A program made the translations under genes and the position numbers. 64,000 bases of DNA from Chitinophaga pinensis (GTDB lineage: Bacteria; Bacteroidota; Bacteroidia; UKL13-3): contig CAMARW010000001.1 of NCBI GenBank assembly GCA_945860865.1, positions 648,294 to 712,293 on the forward strand, read 5' to 3'. A model generated the notes under the pieces. The model ran no database searches. It saw only the letters and a program-made list of their open reading frames with translations, and had not been told where the DNA came from. This document shows positions 54,214 through 63,968 of the stretch, one piece after another (position 1 is the stretch's first letter; the number at the start of each line of letters is the position of its first letter).

Positions 54214-56121
54214 ATGTGTCGCGTAGCCGGAATATTTGATCCAAATAGTAACACTCTTCAAGAAGATATTTTGAAGATGCGAGATGCTATGCACCGTGGT
54301 GGACCAGATGACGCGGGATTATTTATTGATGGTGCTCTAGCCTTAGGACATCGTAGACTTTCACTAATTGATTTAAGCGCCGATGGCCACCAACCAATGC
54401 TAAGCAGCGATGAACGATTTGTGCTAGTGTATAATGGCGAGGTATATAATTTTGAAGAAATTAGAGAAGAGCTTTTAGCTTTAGGATACAGTTTCAAGAG
54501 TAAATCGGATACCGAAGTTATTCTTTATGGATTTAAGCAATGGGGAAATGCGCTTTTCGAAAAATTAAATGGAATGTTTTCGATCGCTATTTATGATACA
54601 CAAGAAAAGCAAATTACCTTGGCTAGAGATTATGCGGGCATTAAACCTTTATATTATTATTTAGAGGAAGGTAAACTTTATTTTGCTTCCGAAATACGAG
54701 CATTTAAATCCTTAAATCGTTTTGAAGAAAACCCCGATTGGCAAATCTATTTCCTAGCCTTTGGGCACTTGCCTGAACCTATTACTACTCTGAAAGACGT
54801 TAAACCGCTTCCGAAAGGAACCTGTCTTACTATCAAATTAGAGAACGAGAGAACGAGAGGACGAGAGAATGAGATAGCAAGTAATATTTCTCATCCTCCT
54901 GACTCTCGCTTCTCATCGCACGTTTCTTATAACAACTTTCAATTCACAAACAAAATAACCAATAAAGAGGAAGCATTAACTAAGGTTAAAGAAACCCTTA
55001 AGGCCGCGGTCGAAAGGCATTTAATCTCTGATGCTCCTATTGGTTTATTTTTAAGTGGCGGGATTGATAGTAGTTTGTTAACAATTCTGGCTGAACCAAT
55101 ATTAAAAGAAAAGTTACAAACGTTATCCATCGTTTTTGATGAAACCGAGTTTTCTGAAAAAGAATACCAAGATATTATCATAGCCCAAACGGGCACTAAC
55201 CATAGAACTTATACCGTTACAAAAGAGCAATTTCTAGAAGCCCTGCCCGATGTAATGGATGCCATGGACCAGCCTAGTACCGATGGGATTAACTCTTATT
55301 TTATTTGCAAATACGCCAAAGAAGCTGGGCTTACCGCCGTATTAAGCGGCCTTGGGGCCGATGAGTTATTTGGTGGATACAATTCCTTTGCAAATATGGC
55401 TAAGTACGAATTATTAAGTAAATGGGTGCCAGTAATCGCCTTTAAATCTGCAGAATTATTCAAAAAAGACAAATATCAAAAAGCCAGTTTCTTAGCCATC
55501 CCTAGCCCAATTGGCCAATACCTTTTCAACCGCGGCCTCCTTTGCCCTAAAGAAATTAATAAAATATTAAATGTTGATGAATCTAAAGTTTGGGGACTCC
55601 TTACAAACTTAAATCAGCATTACAAATATTTAGAGAATGGGAGTTCGATAGAAGGAGAGTTCAAGACTAATCTCTCGAAATCTTTACCTGACTTAAAACT
55701 TAAAACTCAAAACTTAAAACCCTTTTCCACTCTCGACCCTTTCAACAAAGCCACCTTCATAGAAAGTAACCTATACATGCAAAACCAATTGCTTAAAGAC
55801 AGTGATTACATGAGCATGTGGCATAGCATAGAAATTCGTGTGCCATTTTTGGATAAAGAATTAATGGAATTGGCCTACCAAATCAGCCCTGAAATTAAGT
55901 CAGTTGATGGGCAAAAGAAGTATTTACTTATTCATGCCTTTGAAGATAAGCTTCCAAAAGCTATTTGGGATAGGCCAAAAATGGGCTTTACCTTTCCTTT
56001 TCAAAATTGGTTAAAACATATAGCCTCTAATGAAAATGGTTATGCAGTTAGAAAATATAATATTGGGTACTACGCTTGGAGTAGATTTTGGGCTTTTTAC
56101 TTACAAAATAAATTAAATTAA
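54214..56121 (+). CDS. asnB: Glutamine-dependent asparagine synthase-like amidotransferase
   Basis: A 635-residue two-domain enzyme. The N-terminal glutaminase has the nucleophile Cys2 (MCRVAGIF), HRGGPDD and [10 protein letters not shown]; the synthetase domain has the ATP loop [12 protein letters not shown] (near 283-294) and [13 protein letters not shown]. In glycan loci such enzymes turn the carboxyl of uronic acids into amides; with two nucleotide-sugar dehydrogenases beside it, that role is more likely than asparagine synthesis, but this is inference. Two stretches do not fit the family: about 209-238 ([11 protein letters not shown]..., repeat family B) and about 476-507 (with [14 protein letters not shown], family E), both in-frame repeat insertions. 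The frame stays open throughout. Confidence 0.87.
   Translation: MCRVAGIFDPNSNTLQEDILKMRDAMHRGGPDDAGLFIDGALALGHRRLSLIDLSADGHQPMLSSDERFVLVYNGEVYNFEEIREELLALGYSFKSKSDTEVILYGFKQWGNALFEKLNGMFSIAIYDTQEKQITLARDYAGIKPLYYYLEEGKLYFASEIRAFKSLNRFEENPDWQIYFLAFGHLPEPITTLKDVKPLPKGTCLTIKLENERTRGRENEIASNISHPPDSRFSSHVSYNNFQFTNKITNKEEALTKVKETLKAAVERHLISDAPIGLFLSGGIDSSLLTILAEPILKEKLQTLSIVFDETEFSEKEYQDIIIAQTGTNHRTYTVTKEQFLEALPDVMDAMDQPSTDGINSYFICKYAKEAGLTAVLSGLGADELFGGYNSFANMAKYELLSKWVPVIAFKSAELFKKDKYQKASFLAIPSPIGQYLFNRGLLCPKEINKILNVDESKVWGLLTNLNQHYKYLENGSSIEGEFKTNLSKSLPDLKLKTQNLKPFSTLDPFNKATFIESNLYMQNQLLKDSDYMSMWHSIEIRVPFLDKELMELAYQISPEIKSVDGQKKYLLIHAFEDKLPKAIWDRPKMGFTFPFQNWLKHIASNENGYAVRKYNIGYYAWSRFWAFYLQNKLN
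54838..54930. repeat. Family B word repeat inside the amidotransferase gene
   Basis: AGAGAACGAGAGAACGAGAG and GACGAGAGAATGAGA on the left; TTTCTCATCCTCCTGACTCT and CGCTTCTCATCG on the right, inverted relative to each other around a short centre. It is translated as a polar insertion of roughly 28 residues at the start of the synthetase domain. Confidence 0.75.
55640..55735. repeat. Family E/B word repeat inside the amidotransferase gene
   Basis: GACTTAAAACTTAAAACTCA and AAACTTAAAACCC (about 55691-55722) are family E words, flanked by fragments similar to family B (AATCTCTCGAAATC; CACTCTCGACCC). Translated in frame as a Lys/Leu-rich stretch in the synthetase domain, before [14 protein letters not shown]. 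Confidence 0.6.
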
Positions 56122-56128
56122 TAAAAAT

Positions 56129-57265
56129 ATGAAAGTTGCGTTAATAACAGGAATTACAGGGCAAGATGGAGCCTACCTAGCAGAACTTCTTTTGAAAAAA
56201 GGATATTTTGTACATGGTATCAAAAGAAGAAGTTCATTGTTTAATACAGATAGAATAGATCATTTGTATCAAGATCCTCATCAAAAAAATGTGAATTTAA
56301 AACTTCATTATGGCGACCTTACCGACTCTACTAATTTAATCAGGATTATTCAAGAAACACAGCCGGATGAAATATACAATTTAGCAGCAATGAGCCATGT
56401 TCATGTGAGTTTTGAAACGCCTGAATATACCGCCAACGCAGATGGATTGGGTACCTTAAGGATATTGGAGGCTGTACGTATTTGTGGATTAACTCATAAA
56501 ACAAAAGTTTACCAAGCTTCAACGTCCGAATTATATGGTTTGGTGCAAGAAGTTCCTCAAAAAGAAACAACTCCATTCTACCCTAGATCCCCTTATGCGG
56601 TGGCCAAGTTATACGCCTATTGGATAACTGTGAATTACCGCGAAGCTTATGGGATGTATGCTTGCAATGGTATTTTATTTAATCACGAAAGCCCAATTCG
56701 CGGAGAAACATTTGTTACGCGTAAAATTACACGTGCTGCAGCTAAGATTGTATTGGGAATGCAAGACAAATTGTTTCTCGGCAATTTAAGTTCAATTCGT
56801 GATTGGGGGCATGCAAAAGATTTTGTGGAGGCTATGTATTTAATATTACAACAAGATAAGCCAGAAGATTTTGTGATAGCCACTGGCATTACAAAAACAG
56901 TTAGAGAATTTGTTCAGTTAACTTTTGCAGAATATGGAATTGGGATAGGGTTTACTGGTGCAGATGCAGAAGAAACAGGAAGTGTTATTTCAATTGATAC
57001 TGCAAAATTAAATGAATTAGGAATTGAGGATTGTAATTTGGTTATTGGGGATGTAGTTGTAGCCGTAGATTCAAGGTATTATAGGCCAACAGAGGTGGAA
57101 CTTTTACATGGCGATCCTACAAAAGCGAAAACAAAATTAGGATGGGAACCAAAGTACGATTTAGCAGGTTTGGTAAAAGATATGGCTCAATCTGATTTGA
57201 AATTGATGCAGCGTGAAAAATTTTTGGCATCTGCAGGTCATAAGATTTTGAGTCAACATGAATAA
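56129..57265 (+). CDS. gmd: GDP-mannose 4,6-dehydratase
   Basis: A 378-residue SDR-family enzyme converting GDP-mannose to GDP-4-keto-6-deoxymannose. Family marks: [19 protein letters not shown] (NADP site), [34 protein letters not shown] with catalytic Ser/Thr and Glu, [15 protein letters not shown] (Tyr and Lys), [17 protein letters not shown]. Length is normal and no lesion is seen. Its usual partner, GDP-fucose synthase, is broken 2 kb upstream, so the product must serve another enzyme or be wasted. Overlaps the next gene by eight bases. Confidence 0.95.
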   Translation: MKVALITGITGQDGAYLAELLLKKGYFVHGIKRRSSLFNTDRIDHLYQDPHQKNVNLKLHYGDLTDSTNLIRIIQETQPDEIYNLAAMSHVHVSFETPEYTANADGLGTLRILEAVRICGLTHKTKVYQASTSELYGLVQEVPQKETTPFYPRSPYAVAKLYAYWITVNYREAYGMYACNGILFNHESPIRGETFVTRKITRAAAKIVLGMQDKLFLGNLSSIRDWGHAKDFVEAMYLILQQDKPEDFVIATGITKTVREFVQLTFAEYGIGIGFTGADAEETGSVISIDTAKLNELGIEDCNLVIGDVVVAVDSRYYRPTEVELLHGDPTKAKTKLGWEPKYDLAGLVKDMAQSDLKLMQREKFLASAGHKILSQHE

Positions 57266-58295
57266 AATGAATGCGATTTCTAGTAATATTAGAGTTGTTT
57301 TTTTTCAAAGAAAACAAAGGGCTTTGGGTAATTTCTCAGTTGAAATTTATTTTGACCAAGTTCGAAATAACCTGCCAAAGGATATAATGGTTGAAACCCA
57401 TATTATGCCTTACGAAAGTAGTGGTGTTTTTAAGAGAATTGCAAATGCAATATATTGTGCTTTTCATCAAGGAGATGTAAACCACATTACAGGTGATATT
57501 CATTATGTTGCTTCTTTTTTAAAGAAGAGTAAAACAATTTTAACCGTACTAGATTGTGGAATAGTGCTTGATTCTATTGGCCTTAAAAAGAAAGTTTTAG
57601 AATGGTTTTGGTTTAAAATTCCTGTCAAACGCTCACAAATAGTAACTGGAATTTCTAAAGCTACAAAGCAAGATACAATTCAAATTACTGGTTGTAATCC
57701 TAATATTATAAAGGTAATTTATTTTTTAAGTAATATAAAATTTAAAAAGTTTCCTGCCAAATTCAATAAACAAGAACCCAACCTGCTTCAAATTGGCACT
57801 GCCCCTAATAAAAATATCCCTCGTTTGATGGAGGCAATTAAAGGGATTTCTTGCACTTTAACTATTGTTGGTAAAGTGAATGAAGAGCTTAGAAAAATGC
57901 TTTCAGAAAATCAAATAAAACATACTATTTTCGATACCCGTTTAAGTGATGAAGAAATAGAGGAGCTTTATAGAAAGTGCGATATCGTGGCATTTGCATC
58001 AACACTTGAGGGATTTGGAATGCCCATTATTGAGGGTAACACCATTGGTAGAGCAGTCTTAACTAGCAATGTAACATCAATGCCGGAAGTTGCTTTAGAT
58101 TGTGCTGTATTAGTTGACCCATATAATGTTGAAGAAATAAGAAATGGAGTTCTTAAAATCATCAATGAGGATGATTTTAGAGACCAAATGATTGAAAGAG
58201 GGTATGCTAATGTAGATCGTTTTAAAGTTGAAACGATTGCTTCTGAGTATGCCCAATTGTATAGAGAGTTGTACGAATTTAATAATAATAGATAA
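57258..58295 (+). CDS. Glycosyltransferase family 4-like
   Basis: A 345-residue GT-B glycosyltransferase. The C-terminal half carries [20 protein letters not shown], the nucleotide-binding region, and the E-x7-E type motif [10 protein letters not shown] (about 250-259), followed by [20 protein letters not shown]. The N-terminal acceptor domain (1-160) is of the family 1/4 kind. It transfers one sugar in assembly of the repeat unit; donor and acceptor cannot be read from sequence. The initiation codon lies inside the end of gmd, so the two are translationally coupled. Confidence 0.85.
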   Translation: MNKMNAISSNIRVVFFQRKQRALGNFSVEIYFDQVRNNLPKDIMVETHIMPYESSGVFKRIANAIYCAFHQGDVNHITGDIHYVASFLKKSKTILTVLDCGIVLDSIGLKKKVLEWFWFKIPVKRSQIVTGISKATKQDTIQITGCNPNIIKVIYFLSNIKFKKFPAKFNKQEPNLLQIGTAPNKNIPRLMEAIKGISCTLTIVGKVNEELRKMLSENQIKHTIFDTRLSDEEIEELYRKCDIVAFASTLEGFGMPIIEGNTIGRAVLTSNVTSMPEVALDCAVLVDPYNVEEIRNGVLKIINEDDFRDQMIERGYANVDRFKVETIASEYAQLYRELYEFNNNR

Positions 58296-59597
58296 ATGAA
58301 TATTGGAGTAATAGGCCTAGGTTATGTTGGACTTACCTTCTCTGTTGTGGCAGGGTTGAAAGGGATAAATGTAATTGCCCTCGAAAAAAGCGAGTTGATA
58401 AAAGAAAACTTAAAGAAATGTAAAGCACACTTTTTTGAGCCAGGTCTGGATGATTTGTTAAAGGTACTCATGAATCAACATTTATTTGTTAAAGATGCTT
58501 ATTCAAAGGAGGATAAAATTGATATATTTTTTATCACAGTTGGTACCCCATTATTAAATGGTTCTTCAACGCCTAATTATGCATACTTAGAATCTGCACT
58601 GGATTCGATAAAGAGTGTATATGATGGTTCGCAATTACTTATTTTAAGAAGCACAATTGCTGTGGGCACAACTCGGAAATTAGTTATTCCTTATCTAGCA
58701 AAAATTGCTGGAATACCTGAAACAGATGTTTTAGTTGCCTTTTGCCCTGAGCGCACCATTGAAGGTAAGGCAGTAAAAGAACTTCAGGAATTACCGCAGA
58801 TTATTGGTGCCAATAATAAAAAAGCCTTATTATTAGCCGAATCACTTTTCCGCGAAATAACTAATACGGTAGTTAAAGTAGATTCTTTGGAAGCTGCTGA
58901 GTTAATAAAGTTGTTTAACAATACATACCGTGATATTCATTTTGCGGTAGGTAATGTTTTTAATGAAATTGCCCAAGGATATAATATCAATGGAGTAGAA
59001 TTAATTCAAACAGCTAACCTAGGTTATGAACGTTCAAATATTGCTTTACCCGGCTTTGTTGGTGGTCCATGCTTGGAAAAAGATGCTTATATTTTAACAG
59101 AGAATATGCAAGATTCACCAGGTAAGCAGTTCGTTTTAAATTCTAGAAAATATAATGAGTCCCTTGAAGAGCAAGTTATTAAATGGGTTCAATCCCATCT
59201 AAAATCAACTGATAAAATTTGTATAACAGGTTTGCCTTTTAAAGGAAGGCCAGATACATCTGATTTAAGAGGGTCTAACAGTATTCAAATCGTAAACAAA
59301 TTAAATCAACTGGGGTTTCACCCCAATTTACACGATTTCGTAGCCTATAAAGATGAGGTTTTAGCAACAGTAAATGGTAATTGGTTTGATGATTTATACG
59401 ATGCTATTATTGATTGTCAAGCTTTATTGATCTTAAATAATCACCAAAAGTACAGCAATCTAGAACTTCATAAAATTACCTCCGCCATGAAGAATGAAAA
59501 TATTTATATTCTTGATTATTGGTCGGCAATGAATCAAATTCCTGTAAAACTATATCCAAATTTAACCTACATAACTGCCGGTAATATTTTAATATGA
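58296..59597 (+). CDS. Nucleotide-sugar dehydrogenase, second copy (UDP-glucose/GDP-mannose dehydrogenase family)
   Basis: A 433-residue enzyme with MNIGVIGLGYVGLTFSVVAG at the N-terminal NAD site, catalytic Cys259 in GFVGGPCLEKDAYIL and C-terminal GLPFKGRPDTSDLRGSN. It is only distantly similar to the enzyme at 51854 (Gly-Gly-Pro-Cys-Leu instead of Gly-Gly-His-Cys-Ile), so the two probably act on different sugars. The ATG directly follows the previous stop and the end overlaps the next gene by four bases (ATGA). Confidence 0.88.
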   Translation: MNIGVIGLGYVGLTFSVVAGLKGINVIALEKSELIKENLKKCKAHFFEPGLDDLLKVLMNQHLFVKDAYSKEDKIDIFFITVGTPLLNGSSTPNYAYLESALDSIKSVYDGSQLLILRSTIAVGTTRKLVIPYLAKIAGIPETDVLVAFCPERTIEGKAVKELQELPQIIGANNKKALLLAESLFREITNTVVKVDSLEAAELIKLFNNTYRDIHFAVGNVFNEIAQGYNINGVELIQTANLGYERSNIALPGFVGGPCLEKDAYILTENMQDSPGKQFVLNSRKYNESLEEQVIKWVQSHLKSTDKICITGLPFKGRPDTSDLRGSNSIQIVNKLNQLGFHPNLHDFVAYKDEVLATVNGNWFDDLYDAIIDCQALLILNNHQKYSNLELHKITSAMKNENIYILDYWSAMNQIPVKLYPNLTYITAGNILI

Positions 59598-60574
59598 ACC
59601 ACTCAAAAACTATCTTAATTACAGGGGGAGCCGGTTTTATTGGCTCGCATCTTGCCGAAAAATTTCATGCCGAAGGTTTTAAGGTTATCATCTTAGATAA
59701 TTTATTTAGAGGTAAGCTTGAGAATATCTCGCATTTATTGGATGAAGGAGTTTTATTTAAAAAACTTGATTTAATAAAACCTGAAGACCAAGAGGAAATA
59801 TTTCAATTGATTGCTCAAACTAAACCAGACTATATTGCCCATTATGCTGCCATTAACGGGACGCAGTATTTTTATGATTTTCCCCAACTTGTAGCCGAAA
59901 CCAATTCTATTGGAACCTATAATTTATTGTTGGCAATTAAAAAGGTAAAGGAAGAAAATAGCAGTTATCAACCACTCACCATTTTTGCCTCTACTTCCGA
60001 AACCTATGGCGAGCCTTTTGATATTCCATCAAAGGAAACCTCTGTAACTTATGTAAGGTTAGAAGAAACTAGGGACAGTTATGCAGCAGCAAAATTAATG
60101 AGTGAGTTTTTTGTGAAGTTATTCTCTGTTGGAATGCATACAGATTGGATGATTTTTAGGATATTTAATGTATATGGACCCCGTATGGTGGGAACGAAAT
60201 ATGGGCAAGTAATTCCAGAATTTATTACCCGTTTAAGACAAGGGGAATATCCATTACAAATATTTGGTAATGGAGAACATACAAGGTCTTTTATTTATGT
60301 AAATGACCATGTTGATTTAGCTTTTAAGGCGATAACTAATGCACAAAGGAATGAGGTATATAATTTGGGAAATCCAGAAGAAATTAGCATTAAAAATTTG
60401 GCTGAAATCATTATGCAACAAATGAAACTTGAACCTAAATTTCTTTTTGGAGAGGAAAGATCTGGAGACCATAAAAGAAGGCAACCATCTATAGAAAAAC
60501 TTTTGGCAAATATTGGGCCTCATCCTTTACTAAATATTAATGAAGGTGTGGCATTAATGCTTGATAAATACTAA
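59594..60574 (+). CDS. NAD-dependent nucleotide-sugar epimerase/dehydratase (SDR)
   Basis: A 326-residue extended SDR: TILITGGAGFIGSHLAEKF (about 6-24), the active-site STSETYGEP with catalytic Ser/Thr, and DSYAAAKLMSEFF with Tyr-x3-Lys. Later features IFGNGEHTRSFIYVNDHVDL are typical of UDP-glucuronate decarboxylases and epimerases. Together with the preceding dehydrogenase it may turn a UDP-uronic acid into a pentose or epimer. Which reaction is catalysed is not decidable. Overlaps both neighbours (ATGA upstream, TAATG downstream). Confidence 0.85.
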   Translation: MNHSKTILITGGAGFIGSHLAEKFHAEGFKVIILDNLFRGKLENISHLLDEGVLFKKLDLIKPEDQEEIFQLIAQTKPDYIAHYAAINGTQYFYDFPQLVAETNSIGTYNLLLAIKKVKEENSSYQPLTIFASTSETYGEPFDIPSKETSVTYVRLEETRDSYAAAKLMSEFFVKLFSVGMHTDWMIFRIFNVYGPRMVGTKYGQVIPEFITRLRQGEYPLQIFGNGEHTRSFIYVNDHVDLAFKAITNAQRNEVYNLGNPEEISIKNLAEIIMQQMKLEPKFLFGEERSGDHKRRQPSIEKLLANIGPHPLLNINEGVALMLDKY

Positions 60575-61401
60575 TGGAAGACAGCAAAGAATTAATAATT
60601 GAAGCTGGAAAAGCTGAAAAAAATTATTGGAGCGATATTTATCGTTTTAGAGAATTATTTTTTATATTAAGTTGGCGCGATTTAAAAGTGCGTTACAAAC
60701 AAACAGTAATTGGTGCATTGTGGAGTATCATAAGGCCATTGCTTACCATGGTAGTTTTTACCGTTGTGTTTAGCAAGGTGGCAAATTTGCCAAGTGAAGG
60801 CACTGCCCCTTACGCTATTTTAGTATATGCTGCCATGTTACCTTGGCAATTTTTTTCCAATGCTTTAACAGAAAGTAGCGGAAGTTTAATTGGTAATGCA
60901 AACCTTATTTCAAAAGTATATTTCCCCAGAATGATAATACCAGCAAGTGCCGTTATTACTAGTTTGGTAGATTTTGCTATTTCTTTTGTAATTCTTATTG
61001 CACTAATGATTGGATATCATTATACCCCTGATATAAAAATTTTATTGCTTCCTTTTTTCATTATACTGTGTTTCTTTTCAGCATTTGGTATTGGTTTATA
61101 CCTAACGGCTTTAAATGTTAAATATAGAGATTTTAGGTATATTATTCCGTTTATTGTTCAATTTGGCTTGTATATTTCACCTGTTGGTTTTAGTAGCAAT
61201 GTGGTACCAGAAAAGTGGAGATTATTGTATTGCTTAAATCCCATGGTTGGAGTAATAGATGGCTTTCGTTGGTGTATTTTGGGTGAAACAGATTTATATG
61301 TTCCTGGATTTATACTTTCAACAAGTATAACTTTTATATTTTTAGCCTTGGGCATTTGGTATTTTAGAAAAATGGAGAAATCCTTCGCAGATAATATTTA
61401 A
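60574..61401 (+). CDS. wzm: ABC-2 polysaccharide exporter permease (Wzm)
   Basis: A 275-residue membrane protein with an amphipathic N-terminus (FILSWRDLKVRYKQTVIGAL, the signature of ABC-2 polysaccharide permeases) and six membrane helices. LPWQFFSNALTESSGSLIGN and LNVKYRDFRYIIPFI are family stretches. It forms the membrane channel through which the finished lipid-linked glycan crosses the inner membrane. The stop of the previous gene overlaps its start by one base and the ATPase gene follows after six. Confidence 0.93.
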   Translation: MEDSKELIIEAGKAEKNYWSDIYRFRELFFILSWRDLKVRYKQTVIGALWSIIRPLLTMVVFTVVFSKVANLPSEGTAPYAILVYAAMLPWQFFSNALTESSGSLIGNANLISKVYFPRMIIPASAVITSLVDFAISFVILIALMIGYHYTPDIKILLLPFFIILCFFSAFGIGLYLTALNVKYRDFRYIIPFIVQFGLYISPVGFSSNVVPEKWRLLYCLNPMVGVIDGFRWCILGETDLYVPGFILSTSITFIFLALGIWYFRKMEKSFADNI

Positions 61402-61407
61402 AAGAAA

Positions 61408-62661
61408 ATGTCGGATTCAATAATTGAAGTTAAAGGGCTCAGCAAAAAATACATACTTTCCCATGAGGGGCAAGAAAAGTATACTGCTTTAAGGGATGTA
61501 ATAACCAATAAAGTGAAAAAGTTGGTTAATACCCAACAAAATTTAAAGGCACCTTCTCAAGAAGAGTTTTGGGCTTTAAAAGATGTTGAGTTTAGTATCA
61601 AGCAAGGAGATAGGGTTGGTATAATAGGTAGAAATGGCGCAGGTAAAAGCACCTTGTTAAAAATATTAAGTAGAATAACTGAACCTACAAGTGGCTCTAT
61701 TAAAATTAAAGGCAGAGTAGCTAGTTTATTAGAGGTAGGAACAGGTTTTCACCCAGAATTGACCGGAAGGGAGAATATTTTTCTAAATGGAGCAATTTTG
61801 GGAATGAGCCGTCATGAAATAAGGTCAAAGTTTGATGAAATAGTTGACTTTGCTGAAGTTGAAAGATTTTTAGATACCCCTGTTAAAAGATACAGCAGCG
61901 GTATGTACGTAAGGCTAGCATTTGCAATTGCAGCCCATTTAGAACCAGAAATTTTGATTGTTGACGAGGTGCTTGCAGTAGGCGATGCTCAATTTCAAAA
62001 GAAATGCTTAGGTAAGATGGAAGATGTTAGCAAGGTTGGGGGCAGAACTGTACTATTTGTTAGCCATAATATGGGAACAATACTCCAATTATGTAATACG
62101 AGTATTCTGTTGAATCAAGGTCAAATCGAGCAGATTGGAAAAACCTCAAGTATTGTAGAAACTTATTATCAATCCAATTCTTCAAAAACATTGTTTAAAG
62201 TCAATGATAAATCTGAAGTTTTTATTAAAAACATAATTACTTGTGATGAAAATGGTTTTCAAAAGGAATATTTTGCTTTCAAGGACAATATTGTTATTAG
62301 AATTAATATTGGCATAAACAAATTCTCGAGTATTCAACAAATCGCAATTTGTTTGCTAAAAAGAGACAAGAAAAGAGTATTTACAGTGGGCAAGTTGTTG
62401 TCAAATTTTTATAAATCTGACCAGAGTGAGATTACTTTGGATTTTATGATTGATGGAGGGCTAATAGCACCCTCAGAATATTCATTTTTAATTGCGTTAA
62501 ATAATAAATCGGGGTCAATTACCTTTGATTGGCATGAAGATATTTGCCCAATTAAGATCTATGATGATGGAACTGACCGCGCATTTGAAGAAGGTTATGA
62601 TTATGGATGCATAATTATTAAAGAAAATTGGAATAAAATAAAATATGAAAAAATATACTGA
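61408..62661 (+). CDS. wzt: ABC polysaccharide exporter ATPase with glycan-binding C-terminus (Wzt)
   Basis: A 417-residue ABC ATPase. Walker A GRNGAGKST at 74-82, signature YSSGMYVRLAFAIA, Walker B EILIVDEVLAVGD and SHNMGTI. Beyond the ATPase (about 1-250) is a roughly 160-residue beta-rich extension, the Wzt C-terminal type that binds the non-reducing end of the glycan and couples end modification to export. The methyltransferase gene starting inside its 3' end (17-base overlap) fits that model, in which export selects a capped chain. Confidence 0.9.
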   Translation: MSDSIIEVKGLSKKYILSHEGQEKYTALRDVITNKVKKLVNTQQNLKAPSQEEFWALKDVEFSIKQGDRVGIIGRNGAGKSTLLKILSRITEPTSGSIKIKGRVASLLEVGTGFHPELTGRENIFLNGAILGMSRHEIRSKFDEIVDFAEVERFLDTPVKRYSSGMYVRLAFAIAAHLEPEILIVDEVLAVGDAQFQKKCLGKMEDVSKVGGRTVLFVSHNMGTILQLCNTSILLNQGQIEQIGKTSSIVETYYQSNSSKTLFKVNDKSEVFIKNIITCDENGFQKEYFAFKDNIVIRINIGINKFSSIQQIAICLLKRDKKRVFTVGKLLSNFYKSDQSEITLDFMIDGGLIAPSEYSFLIALNNKSGSITFDWHEDICPIKIYDDGTDRAFEEGYDYGCIIIKENWNKIKYEKIY

Positions 62662-63880
62662 AATAACCCAATGTAGAATTGGGAAAAGCACCAATCTAAT
62701 TACTGTATTGTCTCTTGGAGAACAATATTTAACTGGAGTTTTTCCTAAAAATATGAATGAAGAAATAACTAAAGGACCGTTGGATTTGGTTTGGTGTCCC
62801 GATAGTGGATTACTACAAATGAAACATTCCTATAGCTTAGATGAAATGTATGGAGATAATTATGGGTACAGATCTGGCCTAAATGCTTCAATGGTCAACC
62901 ATTTGCAACAAAAAATTAGGACATTAGAAAAACTTGCAAAACCAGTTGATACAGATTTGGTAATTGATATCGGTAGTAATGATGCTACCTCTTTAAAAGC
63001 TTACAATGGTAAATTTAGAAAAGTAGGTATAGATCCAACAGGTAAAAAATTTATTGACTTTTACACCAATGAACTTTCCCTAATTCCTGATTTTTTTACT
63101 AAGGAAATTTTTGACTCTGTATTTCCAGGAGAAAGGGCTAAAATTATTACATCAATAGCCATGTTTTATGATCTTGAGGATCCAGGAAAATTTGTAAAAG
63201 ACATTGAAGGGGTTTTGGCTGAAGATGGAATTTGGCATTTTGAACAAAGTTATATGCCAAGTATGCTAAGGACAAATAGTTATGACACTATATGTCACGA
63301 ACATTTAGAATTTTACTCATTTAAAGTAGTCAAAAACTTATTAGAGGATAATGGTATGAAAGTTATAGATGTTCAGATGAATGCAATTAATGGAGGTAGT
63401 TTTGCAATTACGGCTTCTAAAGAAAATTCAAATTATAATCCTAATCATGCGGTTATTAATTGGATGTTAAAGCAAGAAGACGATATGGGATTAGATACAC
63501 CAAAACCATACCGTGAATTTGAAGAAAGAGTTTTCAAACACAGGAAAAATTTAAAAGATCTAATTGAAGCTTTAGTAGCAGACGGTAAAACAGTATTTGG
63601 GTATGGAGCGAGTACAAAAGGAAATGTTTTATTGCAATTTTGTGGCTTTACAAGTGCTCAAATACCTTACATTGCTGAGGTAAATCCTGATAAATTTGGG
63701 TCATTTACGCCAGGAACTAATATTCCAATTATTTCAGAAACTGAGGCTAAAGCATTAAAGCCAGATTATTTTTTAGTTTTGCCTTGGCATTTCAAAAATT
63801 CAATATTAGAAAGAGAGAAAGATTATTTGGCGGATGGAGGAAAATTTATTTTACCACTGCCAGAAATTGAAATTGTATAG
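62645..63880 (+). CDS. Sugar C-methyltransferase (TylCIII/NovU-like)
   Basis: A 411-residue protein with the three parts of sugar C-methyltransferases: an N-terminal region that normally binds zinc (about 1-65), a SAM-binding Rossmann domain (LVIDIGSNDATSLKAY, about 108-123), and the C-terminal domain with FGYGASTKGNVLLQF and IAEVNPDKFGSFTPGTNIPI. Family members methylate C3 or C5 of nucleotide-linked 4-keto-6-deoxysugars, matching the 4-keto products expected from this locus. The zinc knuckles look degenerate: CRIG instead of CRxC, and CPDSGLLQ instead of CxxCGLxQ. Catalytic His residues appear in ICHEHLEFYS. Confidence 0.85.
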   Translation: MKKYTEITQCRIGKSTNLITVLSLGEQYLTGVFPKNMNEEITKGPLDLVWCPDSGLLQMKHSYSLDEMYGDNYGYRSGLNASMVNHLQQKIRTLEKLAKPVDTDLVIDIGSNDATSLKAYNGKFRKVGIDPTGKKFIDFYTNELSLIPDFFTKEIFDSVFPGERAKIITSIAMFYDLEDPGKFVKDIEGVLAEDGIWHFEQSYMPSMLRTNSYDTICHEHLEFYSFKVVKNLLEDNGMKVIDVQMNAINGGSFAITASKENSNYNPNHAVINWMLKQEDDMGLDTPKPYREFEERVFKHRKNLKDLIEALVADGKTVFGYGASTKGNVLLQFCGFTSAQIPYIAEVNPDKFGSFTPGTNIPIISETEAKALKPDYFLVLPWHFKNSILEREKDYLADGGKFILPLPEIEIV

Positions 63881-63968
63881 GAAGCATCTGATTAATTAGA
63901 TAGTATTTATTTTATCTTTTAGATGATGCGAAAAATTTAGATTATTTATTATTTTTTATAGTACAATT

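Noticed and set aside
56690-56700. NHESPIRG in Gmd as loss of a conserved Arg
   Set aside because: Some characterised bacterial Gmd proteins have a hydrophobic residue at this position, so the change is tolerated.
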